A stretch of 64,000 nt of DNA from Saksenaea vasiformis B4078 (taxonomy: Eukaryota; Mucoromycota; Mucoromycetes; Mucorales; Saksenaeaceae): the NCBI GenBank assembly GCA_000697055.1, contig JNDT01001802.1, positions 105,760 through 169,759 on the forward strand. Reading direction: 5' to 3'. Under the pieces are notes generated by a model. It was not told the origin of the DNA. It searched no databases and was given only the letters and a program-made list of their open reading frames with translations. Position numbers and translations under genes: made by a program. Shown here in pieces: positions 13,850-25,105 of the stretch. How positions within the stretch are numbered: the first letter of the stretch is position 1; each line of letters starts with the position of its first letter.

Positions 13850-15794
13850 TCGTTGGAGAATTGATCAACAACTGTTCATGGCTTGAACTGTTTTACTGCC
13901 ATATTTGATAGACTTCTAAAAATAATGTGCATCCGTTTGTACAGCAAGCGTACCTAAGAACATCATGTTTACTTTTCATATCTTGTAGCCCAATCGTCCG
14001 ATTCGATTATTTACGCGCAGATTGATTCATCTGCCAATAACGATTTGTCTGAAAAAAGATGCCCTCGATCAGCTCATCTACGATGATTCTCCGCAGACTA
14101 TCTACATTTTTCCGAGATCTTGGACGAGATATTGTAAAACCGAGCTACTCCATTGAGGTACCTCAATTCTATGATGTCTGCAGTGCTGCTATCATGCAAG
14201 CCGCACTAATATCCTATCTAAGAACTGTAGGAACATTTGAAATAGTGTCCATGACCGAAAGTGTATGATAAATGGAGAGCACATATACAAATAATCCGAT
14301 TAACCAGCTTTGAAACACCTGATGAACGTTTGGCATCACGGTCTTTATAGACTTCTGGACAGTTCGCAAACTCTAATTTGCTGTCATTGCATTACACATC
14401 TGTTTACTACATACAGCCGTATTTAACACGCTATCAGTCATCGGAAGCATGAGCTGTGACATGAGAGAGCCTATTGTAATCTTAGCGTTATTTCATTAGC
14501 GTGCGCGTCTTCCTTGTTTCCCGATGACGCACAAGTCAACCTGATATACGAAGAACGCTGCTCATGTTCTTCTATTGCCGGATAGACTTGCCGCTACGGA
14601 AGGGTGGGTTATTTTTCTGAAACAGTTTATTGTCATTTGTTTGTCTTTCAAGAACGGAAGGATTTTTTTCCTCAGAACGTTGGCGTAAATTTCGCCAACT
14701 TCATCCATACTAAATCAGCCCCCACGCCGAACCACCGCCACACTTCATTGTCTTCTTCACGTGTTGCTCTATAAGCTGGTCTATTACTCTTTTGCAGGAT
14801 ACGTTCAGAGACATTCTCCACAACTACATGGAATCTGATCTCATAACCTTTGCTTGTCCTTCGAATTTCTCCTGTTCTAGTTACGATTCGTAATCCAGAA
14901 AAGCAAACCAGGTCACCGCCTGTTCGGCACGTTGCTGTGCACATTAATTGTGAATGAACCAGAAGTACAGATACAGCTGCAAGCTTTACAAGGCCACAAA
15001 ACGGACGATCTGACTATTGGTCTCAGGAACTATTGAAAAGGGTCGCCCAACAGACGAAACTGATTCTTTGGGGAAAGATCATGAAACACGTCAAGAAGTA
15101 TCATTATGATGTGATACGAGGCAACGTCGTGTTTGTGGCGCTCTTTGGAGAGTATAAAGACCGTTGGGCGGCGAGTCTTCCCAGCGAACCAAAGACAATG
15201 TCACTAAAGAACAAGCACGAGTACTAGTATGTTGCAGTTTTATGTTTTCGCATTTTATGCTCTTTGACGGCAGAGAGACAAACTGACTGCGATTCAAAGA
15301 AATGCCATACTGAAAAGAATCAAGGGCGTTATTCTTTAGGCTACAAGGAATTCTGTAAAAGGTCTACTGCGGTTCTTGTTTGCTTTCACTATTAAATAGC
15401 GGTAAAGCTATGAAGGCATCACTTGGATGCATCTTCGCATACCTAACGAATGTATGAACAAGCTATTTAAAGTCGAGGGTCCAAAATCTGTGCAAAACCT
15501 TGGATAAATCTTGGCTGGAAACTGTCGCATCCAGAGACCGTTAAATATCTGTCCTGCAATATTTCTTCGCATTGCTTAAGAAGAACCCGTTTTATCGACT
15601 GAGCTCAAACTTTTTATAGAGTTTCGTGGTTTATCAACTATAATGTCCTTATCCAGCCCAACAAGTTAAATAGGCTTCACCTTTGCCAAAGGTTACACCA
15701 TGCAGATAATGAACAGTAAGTTCTTTGTCATTGCCGTAGAATAGATGCAAACCATCGAAGTCACCTTTATTGCTATATGAGCTCTGGAAGTATA
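13850..15794. other. 1.9-kb intergenic region with short, broken ORF pieces
   Basis: There is no complete gene. Two stretches look formerly coding. One is 14672-14944 on the minus strand, containing ATREEDNEVWRWFGVGADL. The other is 15033-15227 on the plus strand, with FGEYKDRWAASLPSEPKTM. They have no recognisable family and are flanked by stops. A perfect 6-bp hairpin pair (GTATCA...TGATAC) lies near 15100. The rest is A/T-rich. Confidence 0.4.
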
Positions 15795-18381
15795 TTAGAA
15801 GTCTTCATCTGCCACTGCCCAATCTTCCTGCATCAAACGTTCACTTTCTTCTTTCATTTCAGTGAGGCCTGTCACATTTTCCAGGTAAATTGGGTCACGT
15901 AGTACGTGTTGCATGAAACCTAAAGGATCTGCTGTGTAAGCTTCAATGACCTAAAAGGAGCATATCAGCAAGGGCGGGTTTGTCACGGATGGCATTACTT
16001 TTGTGGAACAAGCTGTACAACGTTCGTAAGCTTGGCCGGAAATGAGCATATTATTGAAGTGACTCAGAAATCCCCGTATCTGGTGCGGAACGAGTCCAAG
16101 GATCGATGATTGCGTGGTCATATTGGAAGTGTTACCGCGATCTGCAGGTGCGTCGATACTATAGGTGACATCAGAAGATGTTTTACTGTAGAGGTGTGTT
16201 ACCCGTCTTTATGTTGGAGCAAGGTGACCATCAGTTCTACGGCCAAAGCACCTGCAATGGCAGCTAGACCAGGCCGAGTGACCGTACACTGTTGGTCTAG
16301 TGTTCGATCTGTCAATGACTAAAAATACCAGTTTAGATCGACCATTTTCCGGAAGCATCCGTCCTACATCAGCGGGTGCAACAATGTCGTTGCAAAAGTA
16401 GCACCCGAGTTTGGTCCCGTGACGCATCACAAGATACGTATCGAAGCCAAGCGCGGCATTGATCACCATTTTGTTTGCCTTGGTCGCCAAGAGAGTGGGG
16501 AACCAACGACTTTCACGGCTGTCTGTCAATAGGAAGATGGTATCATGGTTTTCAACAAGATTGACCAAGGTCTCCATGTCATGGCGTAACTGTGCCTCTG
16601 ATGTTTCGGGATGACCCGGCATGGGGATAGAAAGCGTATGTCCTGTAGCGTTCTATCCAAAGGAGCTCAGAGATAGTATGAAAAAGGATTCGTTACCATG
16701 GATGGCTGGATACGTCTTAGTCGGTCTGCTGCTGCTTGTGCTTTAGGTGTGCCACCTTGGAGACAATCTTCAAAATCATACAATGGTTGTCGTGTGGGGT
16801 TGGAAAAGGAGACCCGGCCACTATCCACAAAGGTAATGTGGCGCACGCCCCAGCCCTAGAGTAAAAATAAAAATGAGTCATGGGACCAGATTATTTCCCC
16901 AACCCCCGAACTGCATGATGATGAATACCAGTAAGCTCCGTGCCACATAGCACCCTAGTGTGCCCGCACCGAGAAGTAAACATTTGTTGTGTTTGATTTT
17001 CTCCAAATCGAGATCTGGGACTAATCGCCAGCGCATCAATTTTAGATTGAGATCGACTGCGCTATCAGCCAACCTAAATGCCAACACGTCTCCTGGTGAA
17101 TAGGCTATTTTTCTTTTGGGGAATGATTGTTTAATCACCTCAATGGATCCATTAGCGGGCCGAGGTCTGCCATCCTGGGACCTAATTTACCTTGCGCATT
17201 TTTCTCCCATCCGACGGCCTTGACAGGAGCGTCTATCGGACTTTTCCTGTCAATAAAAATTTCAGCGAATATCGGATTAGAAATACCATGACGAGTATAG
17301 TAAGCGTCTTCGGGAAGCTCGGCATGAAGAAGAAGAGGGGGATTTTTTCCACGGTAACACAATACGTTTAATTTGTCGACCCCCCAGCATTCATAGGCCA
17401 AGGCTAACACGTTCCGCAAGGGCCAACCTGGTGATGTTTCTGCCGACGGATCAACAAAACCCACCATACGCTAAAATAAAGGGCTTAATATTTTTATTCA
17501 ACCGTACTAAAAAAAGGTTTACCTCCTGTTCAGGGCAATCTTGGAAAAAATGGTCCCACTCATTTAATCGACCGATCCGGAACGCACCCTGATCGCGTCT
17601 GACTAGAAAATAGATAGCATGACCGTCTGAAACACCGCCCCGATAAGTTTGATAGGCCTGGTCCAGCTGGGGTACCGAGAAGTCAAAGACCCTTGTTTGT
17701 TTCTCTTTTTTTAAAAATCAGTGCTTACCTCATCTTTGGTATCCAAGGGGAGCGGTTTGTCCTTGATCATCCATGGTGATCCTTGTGGCATCATAGCAGG
17801 AAAAGCAAACCAGTAATAAAATTTGTACTGTTTGAGGTCAGCAAAGGATAACAATAGAAATTCGCACAGTAACTCGGGATGATCCAGGGCACGTCGACTG
17901 CGGATAGCATCCCAAACCTAAAAAGGGAGAAAGTATCAATGATTATGCAAGAAAAAAGAAAAAAGGAAACTAACTTTTTGCGAACCTTCATGAAAGAGTT
18001 TATTCTTGTCCACATTTCGAAAATCCTCCACCGTATTGGTATTGATCAGTGTTCCGGAAATAGAATAGGTATTCAAGGGTCTTTTTTATATCATAAACGT
18101 CTTTATTCTTTATTTTTTTTTCCTTTTGTTCTTTTAAAAAAGTATTACCTCATGTCTTCTGTCGTTTCAAGAGCCTGGGCCGGAATACAGAAACGGGGCG
18201 GCATGGCAACCGTTTCGGTCTGAGTAGTGGCGAATTGGGCTGGTCCATAATAACCCCGTAATGACTGCGAAGCATCACTCAATCTAAACTGATCTAGTTT
18301 TTTTGCTGTAAGCGCATGCCAAAAAGCAGCGTCTACAGCTGATACAAAAGGTTGAAATTGAAGAACGGATGGTGTTGTCAT
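15795..18381 (-). CDS. ATG7: Atg7, E1-like activating enzyme for Atg8/Atg12
   Basis: Atg7 adenylates and thioester-links Atg8 and Atg12 in autophagosome formation. The start at 18381 reads [20 protein letters not shown]. Later N-terminal exons include [20 protein letters not shown] and [19 protein letters not shown]. The ThiF/E1 fold is clear: the nucleotide-binding [20 protein letters not shown] with [20 protein letters not shown], then [15 protein letters not shown]. The catalytic Cys is in [20 protein letters not shown], codon at 16286-16288. The C-terminus ends [12 protein letters not shown], just before TAA at 15795-15797. There are about nine exons with short introns. The gene is divergent from the CreA-like repressor, with 664 bp between the two starts. 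Confidence 0.95.
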
Positions 18382-19045
18382 GGGTTTGAATGAAGAGGAA
18401 AAAGTCTCTTTGGAGCATTACGAACGCCAACTGACGTTAGCGTGACTGTTCTCATCTTGTGATCCAGGGGATTTTTTTCCCTTGTTGCCAAGAAAGAAGA
18501 AAAAAGGATGATAATTCGGGATGAGACTTTATCAGAAAAGAAGCATATGGATAACAAATAAAAGAAAAAAGAAAAAAAGAGGGGTGGTTGTTATGATTTT
18601 CACGTGTAAAAAAAAAAAGGAGCACGGACATGTATACATATTCGTTATTTGTTATGTGGGCTGATAGGTAAAAAAGGTTCTTAAGTTGATAGCGTGATGA
18701 TTCTTCGGAAAATGTAAGCGGAATTACCAAAAAAAGAGGGATTACCCCACAAGCGGAACCCTTGAGATATTTGATGATAAGACACAGTGGCGGTGTTTAT
18801 AAAACGTGTGGAAGACTCCGTGTCAACATTGGGCGGATCGTTTCGTTGCAGATTTCCTAATTAGGGGTTATCATTCATCATCGGGTTGTGGAGGTAAACC
18901 GGAGCGGAGGTTTTTTTCGGGGAGTGTATGTGTACCGATCAACGCTTTGATTATTTCCTATCTCTACCATCAACGGACTATATAAAAAAGCTTTTTTTTT
19001 CTCTTTTTTTTTTCTACTTCTCTCTTCTTGCTTTCAATAACAACA
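18382..19045. promoter_or_regulatory. shared divergent promoter ATG7 / CreA-like gene
   Basis: The region contains a TATA box for the plus-strand gene (TATATAAA, 18979-18986) followed by a C/T tract leader. It has three AGGGG stress-type elements (about 18466, 18580 and 18863) and a CACGTG E-box (18601-18606). CreA-type SYGGRG motifs occur at 18745-18750 (minus strand) and clustered at 18888-18909. Motif positions are read directly; function is inferred from Mig1/CreA and Msn2/4 literature motifs. Confidence 0.55.
18888..18909 (+). promoter_or_regulatory. cluster of three SYGGRG (CreA/Mig1-type) sites
   Basis: GTGGAG (18888-18893), CCGGAG (18899-18904) and GCGGAG (18904-18909) fall within 22 bp, upstream of the TATA box of a gene that itself encodes a CreA/Mig1-type finger pair. 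Close pairs of such sites are the functional arrangement in Aspergillus, so autoregulation is plausible. Confidence 0.45.
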
Positions 19046-19687
19046 ATGTACCAAGCTGCTTCCAACTTACTACACCTTTCTTCTCCTCCTGCTCAAAAGA
19101 GAGCCATTGCTCCTGTTGACAAAGCCAATGTTCCCCGGCCTTACAAGTGTCCTTTCCCTACATGCCAAAAGTCCTTTTATCGATTGGAACATCAAACCCG
19201 CCATATTCGTACACATACAGGAGAAAAACCCCATCAATGTACTTTCCCAGGCTGTGAAAAACGTTTCTCACGATCGGATGAATTGACCCGTCATGTTCGT
19301 ATCCATACTTCACCTAATCGTAAGAGGGATCGTAAACAGAAGCAACAAAAGCGCGCTCGTGCACAACCACAACAACAACCACCTTCTCCTGCACTTTCCA
19401 CGAATAGTAATTTCGATTCTGAACCGGAATTTCTCTTTACACCAGAAACCTCACCTACTTTGTCACCTCATGTTCTGACTACACCTGTTGGCTCACCAAG
19501 ACAAACTCCTGCAAAAATTACACCACTGGAGTGTAATCCATTGGATTCTGGTCGTCCTGGTATTCCCTCTACCTTTAGTTTATGGGATCTTATGGAAGCA
19601 CCTCCCAAGGCTCGTGTCTTACCTCCTATTTCTACTTTGGCCCGTCCATCAGCACTACCCTCCATTCATTCAATCCTTCACTTTTAA
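19046..19687 (+). CDS. creA: CreA/Mig1-like C2H2 zinc-finger repressor
   Basis: This is a single-exon protein of 213 residues. Two adjacent C2H2 fingers sit at residues about 33-87: [20 protein letters not shown] with [13 protein letters not shown], then [18 protein letters not shown]. The linker and the recognition-helix sequences RLEHQTRH and RSDELTRH are those of CreA/Mig1, which binds SYGGGG boxes and mediates carbon catabolite repression. After the fingers come a basic Lys/Arg/Gln run and a Ser/Pro/Thr-rich tail ending [11 protein letters not shown], which resembles the short C-terminal repression motif of the family. The start is the ATG at 19046 (context acaacaATG); no earlier ATG is in frame. 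At 213 residues it is shorter than ascomycete CreA (about 400), as in other early-diverging fungi by my recollection. A TATA box lies about 60 bp upstream. Confidence 0.85.
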   Translation: MYQAASNLLHLSSPPAQKRAIAPVDKANVPRPYKCPFPTCQKSFYRLEHQTRHIRTHTGEKPHQCTFPGCEKRFSRSDELTRHVRIHTSPNRKRDRKQKQQKRARAQPQQQPPSPALSTNSNFDSEPEFLFTPETSPTLSPHVLTTPVGSPRQTPAKITPLECNPLDSGRPGIPSTFSLWDLMEAPPKARVLPPISTLARPSALPSIHSILHF

Positions 19688-20374
19688 ATTTTGCATACTG
19701 AAACAACCACCTACCAAATCACCCCCTTTTCTGTATAGACATTCTTCTCTTTATTTACACACACACTCTTCTTTTTTTTTTGTTATACCAACTGTTCGGG
19801 TTCTGTACATATATGTCATAAAATAAAAAACATAAGCGAAACAGATTACAAAAGAAAAAAAAATTGCAAATTTTTGATCTCCGCCCATGTTTTCCGACCC
19901 CACACGCACGCACAACATATCCATAGTCGTGTTCCAGAATCTCCCGCCAAGTTTGCTTATCAATGGGAATGAAGAATGCTTTATGATTGGCTGATTCCAC
20001 TCAGGGTCTGAAAATTTTCAGTTGACAAAAAAAAAAAGGTGGGGAGACACTTTCTTTGGATGATTTTTATGTCGGACTATGAAAAAAATAATCGTTTCGA
20101 TGAGTGTTGATAACGATCGTACGGAGTTCCTAACTAACGGATTCTCCTTCTGCCGTAATCACCCTGAGCCACTTTTATGACACATAGTTCAACTTGCAAC
20201 TCTATTGATTCAACTTATTGAATCAAGTACTCACATAAATCGAGCATAAGCTAGTCATGCTTCCGTTTTGCTGTATATATTATTGATCTGTCTCACGTGT
20301 ACAGTTGTAACTTCCAATTGTAACTTACCTAATTCTAAAGTCTTTGTCCGCCGCTATTTTAATTTTACACTGCA
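19688..20374. other. 3' flank and A/T-rich intergenic; nothing identified
   Basis: The 3' region of the zinc-finger gene is T-rich with poly(A)/poly(T) runs. No gene or repeat was recognised before the dispersed repeat that starts near 20375. Confidence 0.5.
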
Positions 20375-20875
20375 GCTTTATTCCGCTTTGATGATAAAGA
20401 ACAAAACAGAATGATCTTTTTCTTCTTATCTGATCAAGGGTACGATGTGGGGCATCTTGTCCGTTCGTGCCGCCAGTGTTTATATGGGTGAATTGGAAAT
20501 TCGGGTGTCACCGAGCGGTAAGATCGACGCACAGAAACTTTGTGTTTGCCATCTATCGGGTTATGACGGTAGCCACGTGCCCTCTATCGTCTTCCCATCA
20601 CACCTTTTTGATGCTCCGTCTGGGTGTGACTTGACTGTCGCGGTCGAAAAGAAGTGGCTCCGCACGGTAGACAACCAACCATGCCGAAAGTTAAAGATGG
20701 CGTCATGCTAAATCGGACATACTACGTAAAGATCATGAACGGGATACTTGATGCAAATAGTAGGGTAAATGGCGGTTACTCATTTTTTATATTCCGCTTG
20801 GGAAACGGATGGCTATCAAAGGGTTTGCAGGAGTGAAATCTGTCCTATTCTATGGGTAACTTCTACCTAAGATTT
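20375..20875 (+). repeat. dispersed repeat family B, copy 1
   Basis: About 500 bp aligns with 26083-26808. Shared blocks include CTGCAGCTTTRTTCCGCTTT, TTATCTRATCAAGGG, GGTAGCCACRTGCCC, GCGGTCGAAAAGAAG and TATTCCGCTT...CGGAT. An open frame (20445-20711) reads GKIDAQKLCVCHLSGYDGSH. The second copy keeps a matching frame over this part with one in-frame indel (SKIDVYTETLRVCH...YDGSH), then loses it. This suggests two relics of a former coding element. Family unknown. Confidence 0.75.
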
Positions 20876-21689
20876 TATATATTTATCATTGAAACAGAGT
20901 GAGAGAGAAGAAAAGGAAGGGAGGGACGACTCACTATCCTTTCGGACAATAGACATAGACATTGGACCTCCGCCAATAGGACGCATTAATGACGATGCTG
21001 GTTCGACACCTGCACCTCAGGAAATGCAAACCTACGGTTGAGGAAACGGAGACGACAGATATTTACGGCCTACCGTTTGGTACCGGAAGATACTTTAAAG
21101 CATATTCTTAAAATCTTTTCCCACTCAAGATGGTGCATACAGCAAGTCAAACGACGGTATTTTTTGTGCGATCGTGAGTTGATGTGAAGAAAATGCCAGA
21201 GCTTTTATATTTTGTACACTATATTGTGTCAGCCATTTCCGACTTCCTTTGTTTGCCCTCCCTTCGCGTCTGTTTCGGGCGACAGCCCTTCGTAGCAAGC
21301 TTTTCAGCATTAAATGGCGATTCTACCTTTTCCGTAGATGAGTATGACAGACAGATGTCCCAGGCTACTGACCTGTCATATGACACAGAATTGAATGCTC
21401 AGTGAAGCCATCGGACTTTCTCACTGAAATCAGCTTCACTTCTGTGCCTGTTTTAAGTCGTTCTTCGGAAGAATACAGCTCAGTCTCATGTACTCTCGTA
21501 TCGCCGGGATGGATGAACAAGACAGATGCGTTGCTTTTGTGCAGAATCATTGCCACACCCTGGGATCTTCGACTCATAAGCACTCAGCTCCAATCCTTCA
21601 TGCCGCACGATTATATCTATCTTCCTGCCCACAATTTCTGTTACCCTGTGCTCACCATAGGCCTTCTCGTTCTCCGTTCGTGCTGTCTC

Positions 21690-21805
21690 CACTACGGGAA
21701 AACATCTTGGAAAAATCTTGGATTTTTTTAGTTTTGTAAGATTTCTCCAAGGTCTTGCTAAAATTTTTCCAAGATTATGCGATAGTTAAGATTGTTCCCG
21801 TAGTG
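21690..21805. mobile_element. 116-bp MITE with CACTA-type termini
   Basis: The element begins CACTACGGGAA and ends TTCCCGTAGTG, a perfect 11-bp terminal inverted repeat. It is flanked on both sides by CTC (21687-21689 and 21806-21808). A 3-bp target duplication and a CACTA terminus are the signatures of En/Spm (CMC) elements. The interior carries repeated subterminal motifs (ATCTTGGAAAAA, AATCTTGG and their complements), also usual for that superfamily. There is no coding capacity, so it would depend on a transposase elsewhere. Termini and duplication are read directly; superfamily assignment is inference. Confidence 0.75.
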
Positions 21806-22181
21806 CTCCGTTGCTGTACACTTTTTCTCCTCTACCAAGGGATCATTATCTGCCATTCAACCAACCAAATCACTTACGGTCGAATGTTCAGCATTGTTTC
21901 CCTAAGCAGGATCTCAAAGACGTGCGCCACTCGATGCATACAAATCAACTCGGACGGAAACGGAGCCTGCTCCCAACGTTCGACATTGCGCAGGCTAAAT
22001 CGTTTTTAACCCACATTTCAAAGGAATAGCCCCCTTTTCGACTTACACGTAGATCAGGATGTCGATCATTTGCAGACTAAGTGAATCGGAAGTTTGTCTA
22101 GTAACTCGGCAGATCTTCGCGTCAAACAGCGTATTGTTGCATCTTTTCCGCTGTCAATAATTTCTTGAGGAATATTAGACT

Positions 22182-23285
22182 TCATTGATCCGTAAATATT
22201 ACTTCATCTACCTCTTCTGCAATTTTGAACGAGCTTTTTGTCCCCGGTCTTTTCTCAACTTTTACAACGGGCACTCCTTCTTTCCACAATACTGGACCCA
22301 AGCTGCTCTCTATCTTCTCACTAACCTTGGATCGGGTAGTGTCAACAATTAACGACAGAGCCAGCCTGTTCAAAGTCAGCCGATTCTTGGATATATATTG
22401 TGAAGTCGCACCCCAATGCCTGACGATTTAACGTCCGATTCATTCCAATTTTTGAGAATATGAGCGGCAAGCTCGATCAGACCACAAAGTATATGCTTAA
22501 AGTCGGGCATAAACATATGTCTTCAAAATGGTGTCCCATTATACTGATCACTGTAGGTAACATTGTCGACAGTCGAAGTTCTTCCAATATAAGTCTGAGT
22601 GCAGTGCTGGGGAGTCGTATTTTTTCGTACTGCTGATCCTGTCAATAATGATATAGTGGATGCAGACGTGATTACTGCGTAAGTGTTAGGATGTGCGATC
22701 ATGAGAGATTATGTGCGGCAGAGGTTACCTAGGTAACTGCTTGACCTCATCTAGATTGATAGATAAGGCTGAATGGTCAACTACAACCAGGCATAATTTG
22801 ATATCGTTTTGGATAAAAATGAAAGCATTGCTATATCGAATGAGTACTGAGTTTGTGACAACCCTTCCGCCTTTCCTAAAAAATTTACTCTGCGTGATAA
22901 CGGCCCAATCATTAAGTTGAAGTTGCCTTATCTCCACGAATCCCAAAATACCTCGAGACGCAATTGCGCTGTTAGCTCGGCTTTTTGGAGATACGTACGT
23001 ATCGTAATCCAAGCCAACGACTCCCAGTCCCGCTAAACGCTCTTCGATCAGACCTCTTCGCTCTTTGTTGAGGTGACAGATACCTTTGGAGAATGGTCGT
23101 GTTTGCCAAAGTGTCCAAATGTTGAGGGGATGGAGCCTGTTCGCGCATGACGGAACATTTTGCCCAAAAGTCTTTTCTAGATAAAACGGGCGTACTTCCT
23201 TTAGAAACGTTTGCATTATCGTACGACAGCAATCATTTCCATCAATCGTATTTCGTAAATACTGGGAGTTGCTCGGAAGCTGCAT
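22182..23285 (-). pseudogene. degenerate coding remnants, family unknown
   Basis: Two minus-strand open stretches lie in a gene-poor region: 22725-23285 (187 codons) and 22182-22373. The first contains ANSAIASRGILGFVEIRQL and IKLCLVVVDHSALSINLDEV, which read like real protein. The second contains KIESSLGPVLWKEGVPVVKV. Many stops separate them. The likeliest explanation is a decayed mobile-element gene, but I do not recognise the family. Confidence 0.3.
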
Positions 23286-23497
23286 ATTTGCTGGTCCAGC
23301 CTTTAATCCACCGCCAAGTTCAACAATCTAAGGTAGGAACTGTGGATCCTCTTTGGAAGAGGGAAGTCGTTCTTAACAAGGTATTGGGCGCAAAATGGTT
23401 TAAGTGATGATTTTATCCTCATAGTCATGCGTCATCATAAGAAAGAACTTTTTTTTGTTCTTAGATCTGTGTCATTTTCATTGTCGTTTGCCGGTAC

Positions 23498-23791
23498 ATG
23501 ACGTCTGCTGATTTATCAACGAGACAGGTAAATAACAATATCTGCACAATCTATCCTTTGCTTTATCGCAATGGGAAAAGGATCCCAATCAAAGTGGATA
23601 TAATGCAGCCTCAATCTATTCATGTGGCAAGCAAGGCCCTTGCTTGTAAGTCTGGTTTGGTTGTCATTCCTTTGAAGAGACACACGATAAGGTTCAGCCT
23701 ACACACAGAGAGTACCCGAATCTGCTTTCTTTGTTCGAAAGGTCACGATCTATGTCCCGTGTGGATTTCGGTTTGTTTAGTGATAGCTTGA
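23498..23791 (+). pseudogene. gag-like fragment with a zinc-knuckle remnant
   Basis: This is an open frame of 97 codons. It reads KVDIMQPQSIHVASKALACK, then HTIRFSLHTESTRICFLCSK, ending GHDLCPVW. The ICFLC...GH...C arrangement resembles a retroelement CCHC zinc knuckle (C-x2-C-x4-H-x4-C) that has lost correct spacing. No reverse transcriptase is found nearby. Probably a truncated LINE or LTR gag relic; low certainty. Confidence 0.35.
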
Positions 23792-24541
23792 CAGACAGGA
23801 AATCCTTTGAGACTCTTTCTTTATTGGGATGTAAAGTAAAGATGATTGTATATGTTTACGCGTCTGTCTTTATTGTTGTTCTATTCATTCCGAGATTGTA
23901 ATCTTGACACTGGTCAGTAGATCTGTGTTCCTGAGATGGTCTTGACTTTGGATATAATGCCGATCTTTAGATGTGGATCTATGTCCTCATATGTGACCTA
24001 TACGACATCACGTTTCCACAATTTATAAAGATCGGACCCCGAGGTGTCTAGGTACAAATCGAAGTAGAAAGGATCTCAAAGTATGAATGGTATCGGGTGG
24101 TGCAGCATCAACCGCAGCAATTGATCTTTCTTCAGGTTTATCCGTCATGTCGATGATGGTGCAGTACTGACGACCATACCAATAATTGTACGATGGTTAT
24201 ACATTTGCAATCGATACTATCAGATAGCGTTTATTCAATGATTTCTAAATAAATTGTCTATCATAAAGCAGATACGCGGTTTCTTTCTCATAGTCGCTCC
24301 TATGCCATTTTTCATAGTTCATTGCAAACGTGCATAATGTTTGCAAGCTTTTTTTTCATTCTTGTTGGTATTTAGACAGGGATGCATGTCACAGCGGAAC
24401 GGATGATTAGAACGGGTGGGCAGTATCCGTCTAACCAAGGCTCCAATGGACAATGGCATAAGTTTCGATTGATCCTCAGATCGCTCTACTTCTAACAGCT
24501 GGGCTTACTCGGGAGGTCAACGTACAGTTTCGAAGTTCCTA

Positions 24542-24779
24542 AACTCGAGGTCACGGTAGCAATCTACAACGCATCGGACGTGTTATTGCTCAGCCAACCT
24601 GCAACTCCGGCATCAGCTGTGCTAGCTCATGGAGGTCACTGGAGGTCCTACCACTCCTTTACTCGAGGTCATCACCACAGCCTACAACTCATCGGACACT
24701 AGCGACTGACACAATTAACTGCAACTCCGGTATCGACTGCCCTTTACTCATGGAGGTCATTGGTCTTCGAAACTGTACT
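24542..24779 (+). repeat. tandem repeat, two units of 119 bp
   Basis: Unit 1 (24542-24660) and unit 2 (24661-24779) both begin ACTCGAGGTCA, share CTACAACNCATCGGAC, and share CTGCAACTCCGG followed by CTCATGGAGGTCA. A partial earlier unit (ACTCGGGAGGTCA) starts near 24508. The hexamer GAGGTC recurs at least six times. Confidence 0.8.
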
Positions 24780-24814
24780 CGCCCACTGGGAGATCATGGC
24801 CTCAGTGCCCCTGC

Positions 24815-24855
24815 CTCTTCGAAGTCCGCGAAGGCAAGTCGCGGACCCCGAAGAG
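24815..24855. repeat. hairpin: two 7-bp stems with a 2x2 internal loop
   Basis: CTCTTCG (24815-24821) pairs with CGAAGAG (24849-24855), and GTCCGCG (24824-24830) pairs with CGCGGAC (24840-24846). They enclose a 9-nt loop. It sits exactly between the tandem repeat and the purine tract. Confidence 0.7.
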
Positions 24856-25105
24856 ACAAAGAAAAAAAGGGAAGGGGAGGGACGGAAGAGTAAAAGGCCG
24901 AAGAATAAATAGCCTGAAAAAGAAGAAAAGTGTGAAAGAGTAAAAGGCATGAAAAATAAATAGCCTGAAAAGAACGAAAGTGTGAACAGGGAAGATGTGA
25001 AGAGAAGGTGAAAGCGGTGGAAAGGTGAAAAGTGGTGAAGGGTGAAAAGGGAGGAAGGATGCGGAAGAGTAAAGTGTTGGAAGAGTGAAAGAGATGGAAG
25101 TTGAC
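24856..25105 (+). repeat. purine-rich tract (about 250 nt) with an internal 50-bp duplication
   Basis: The plus strand is overwhelmingly A/G from about 24856 to 25105. The segment starting GAGTAAAAGG at 24888 recurs at 24938, a 50-bp period that includes AATAAATAGCCTGAAAA. Downstream it is built of degenerate GGTGAAAAG/GGAAGAGT units. Such tracts can form triplex DNA. It is non-coding. Confidence 0.7.

Noticed and set aside
24508..25105. CRISPR-like array
   Set aside because: Units are 119 bp and 50 bp direct duplications with no short conserved repeat plus variable spacers, and the context is a eukaryotic genome.
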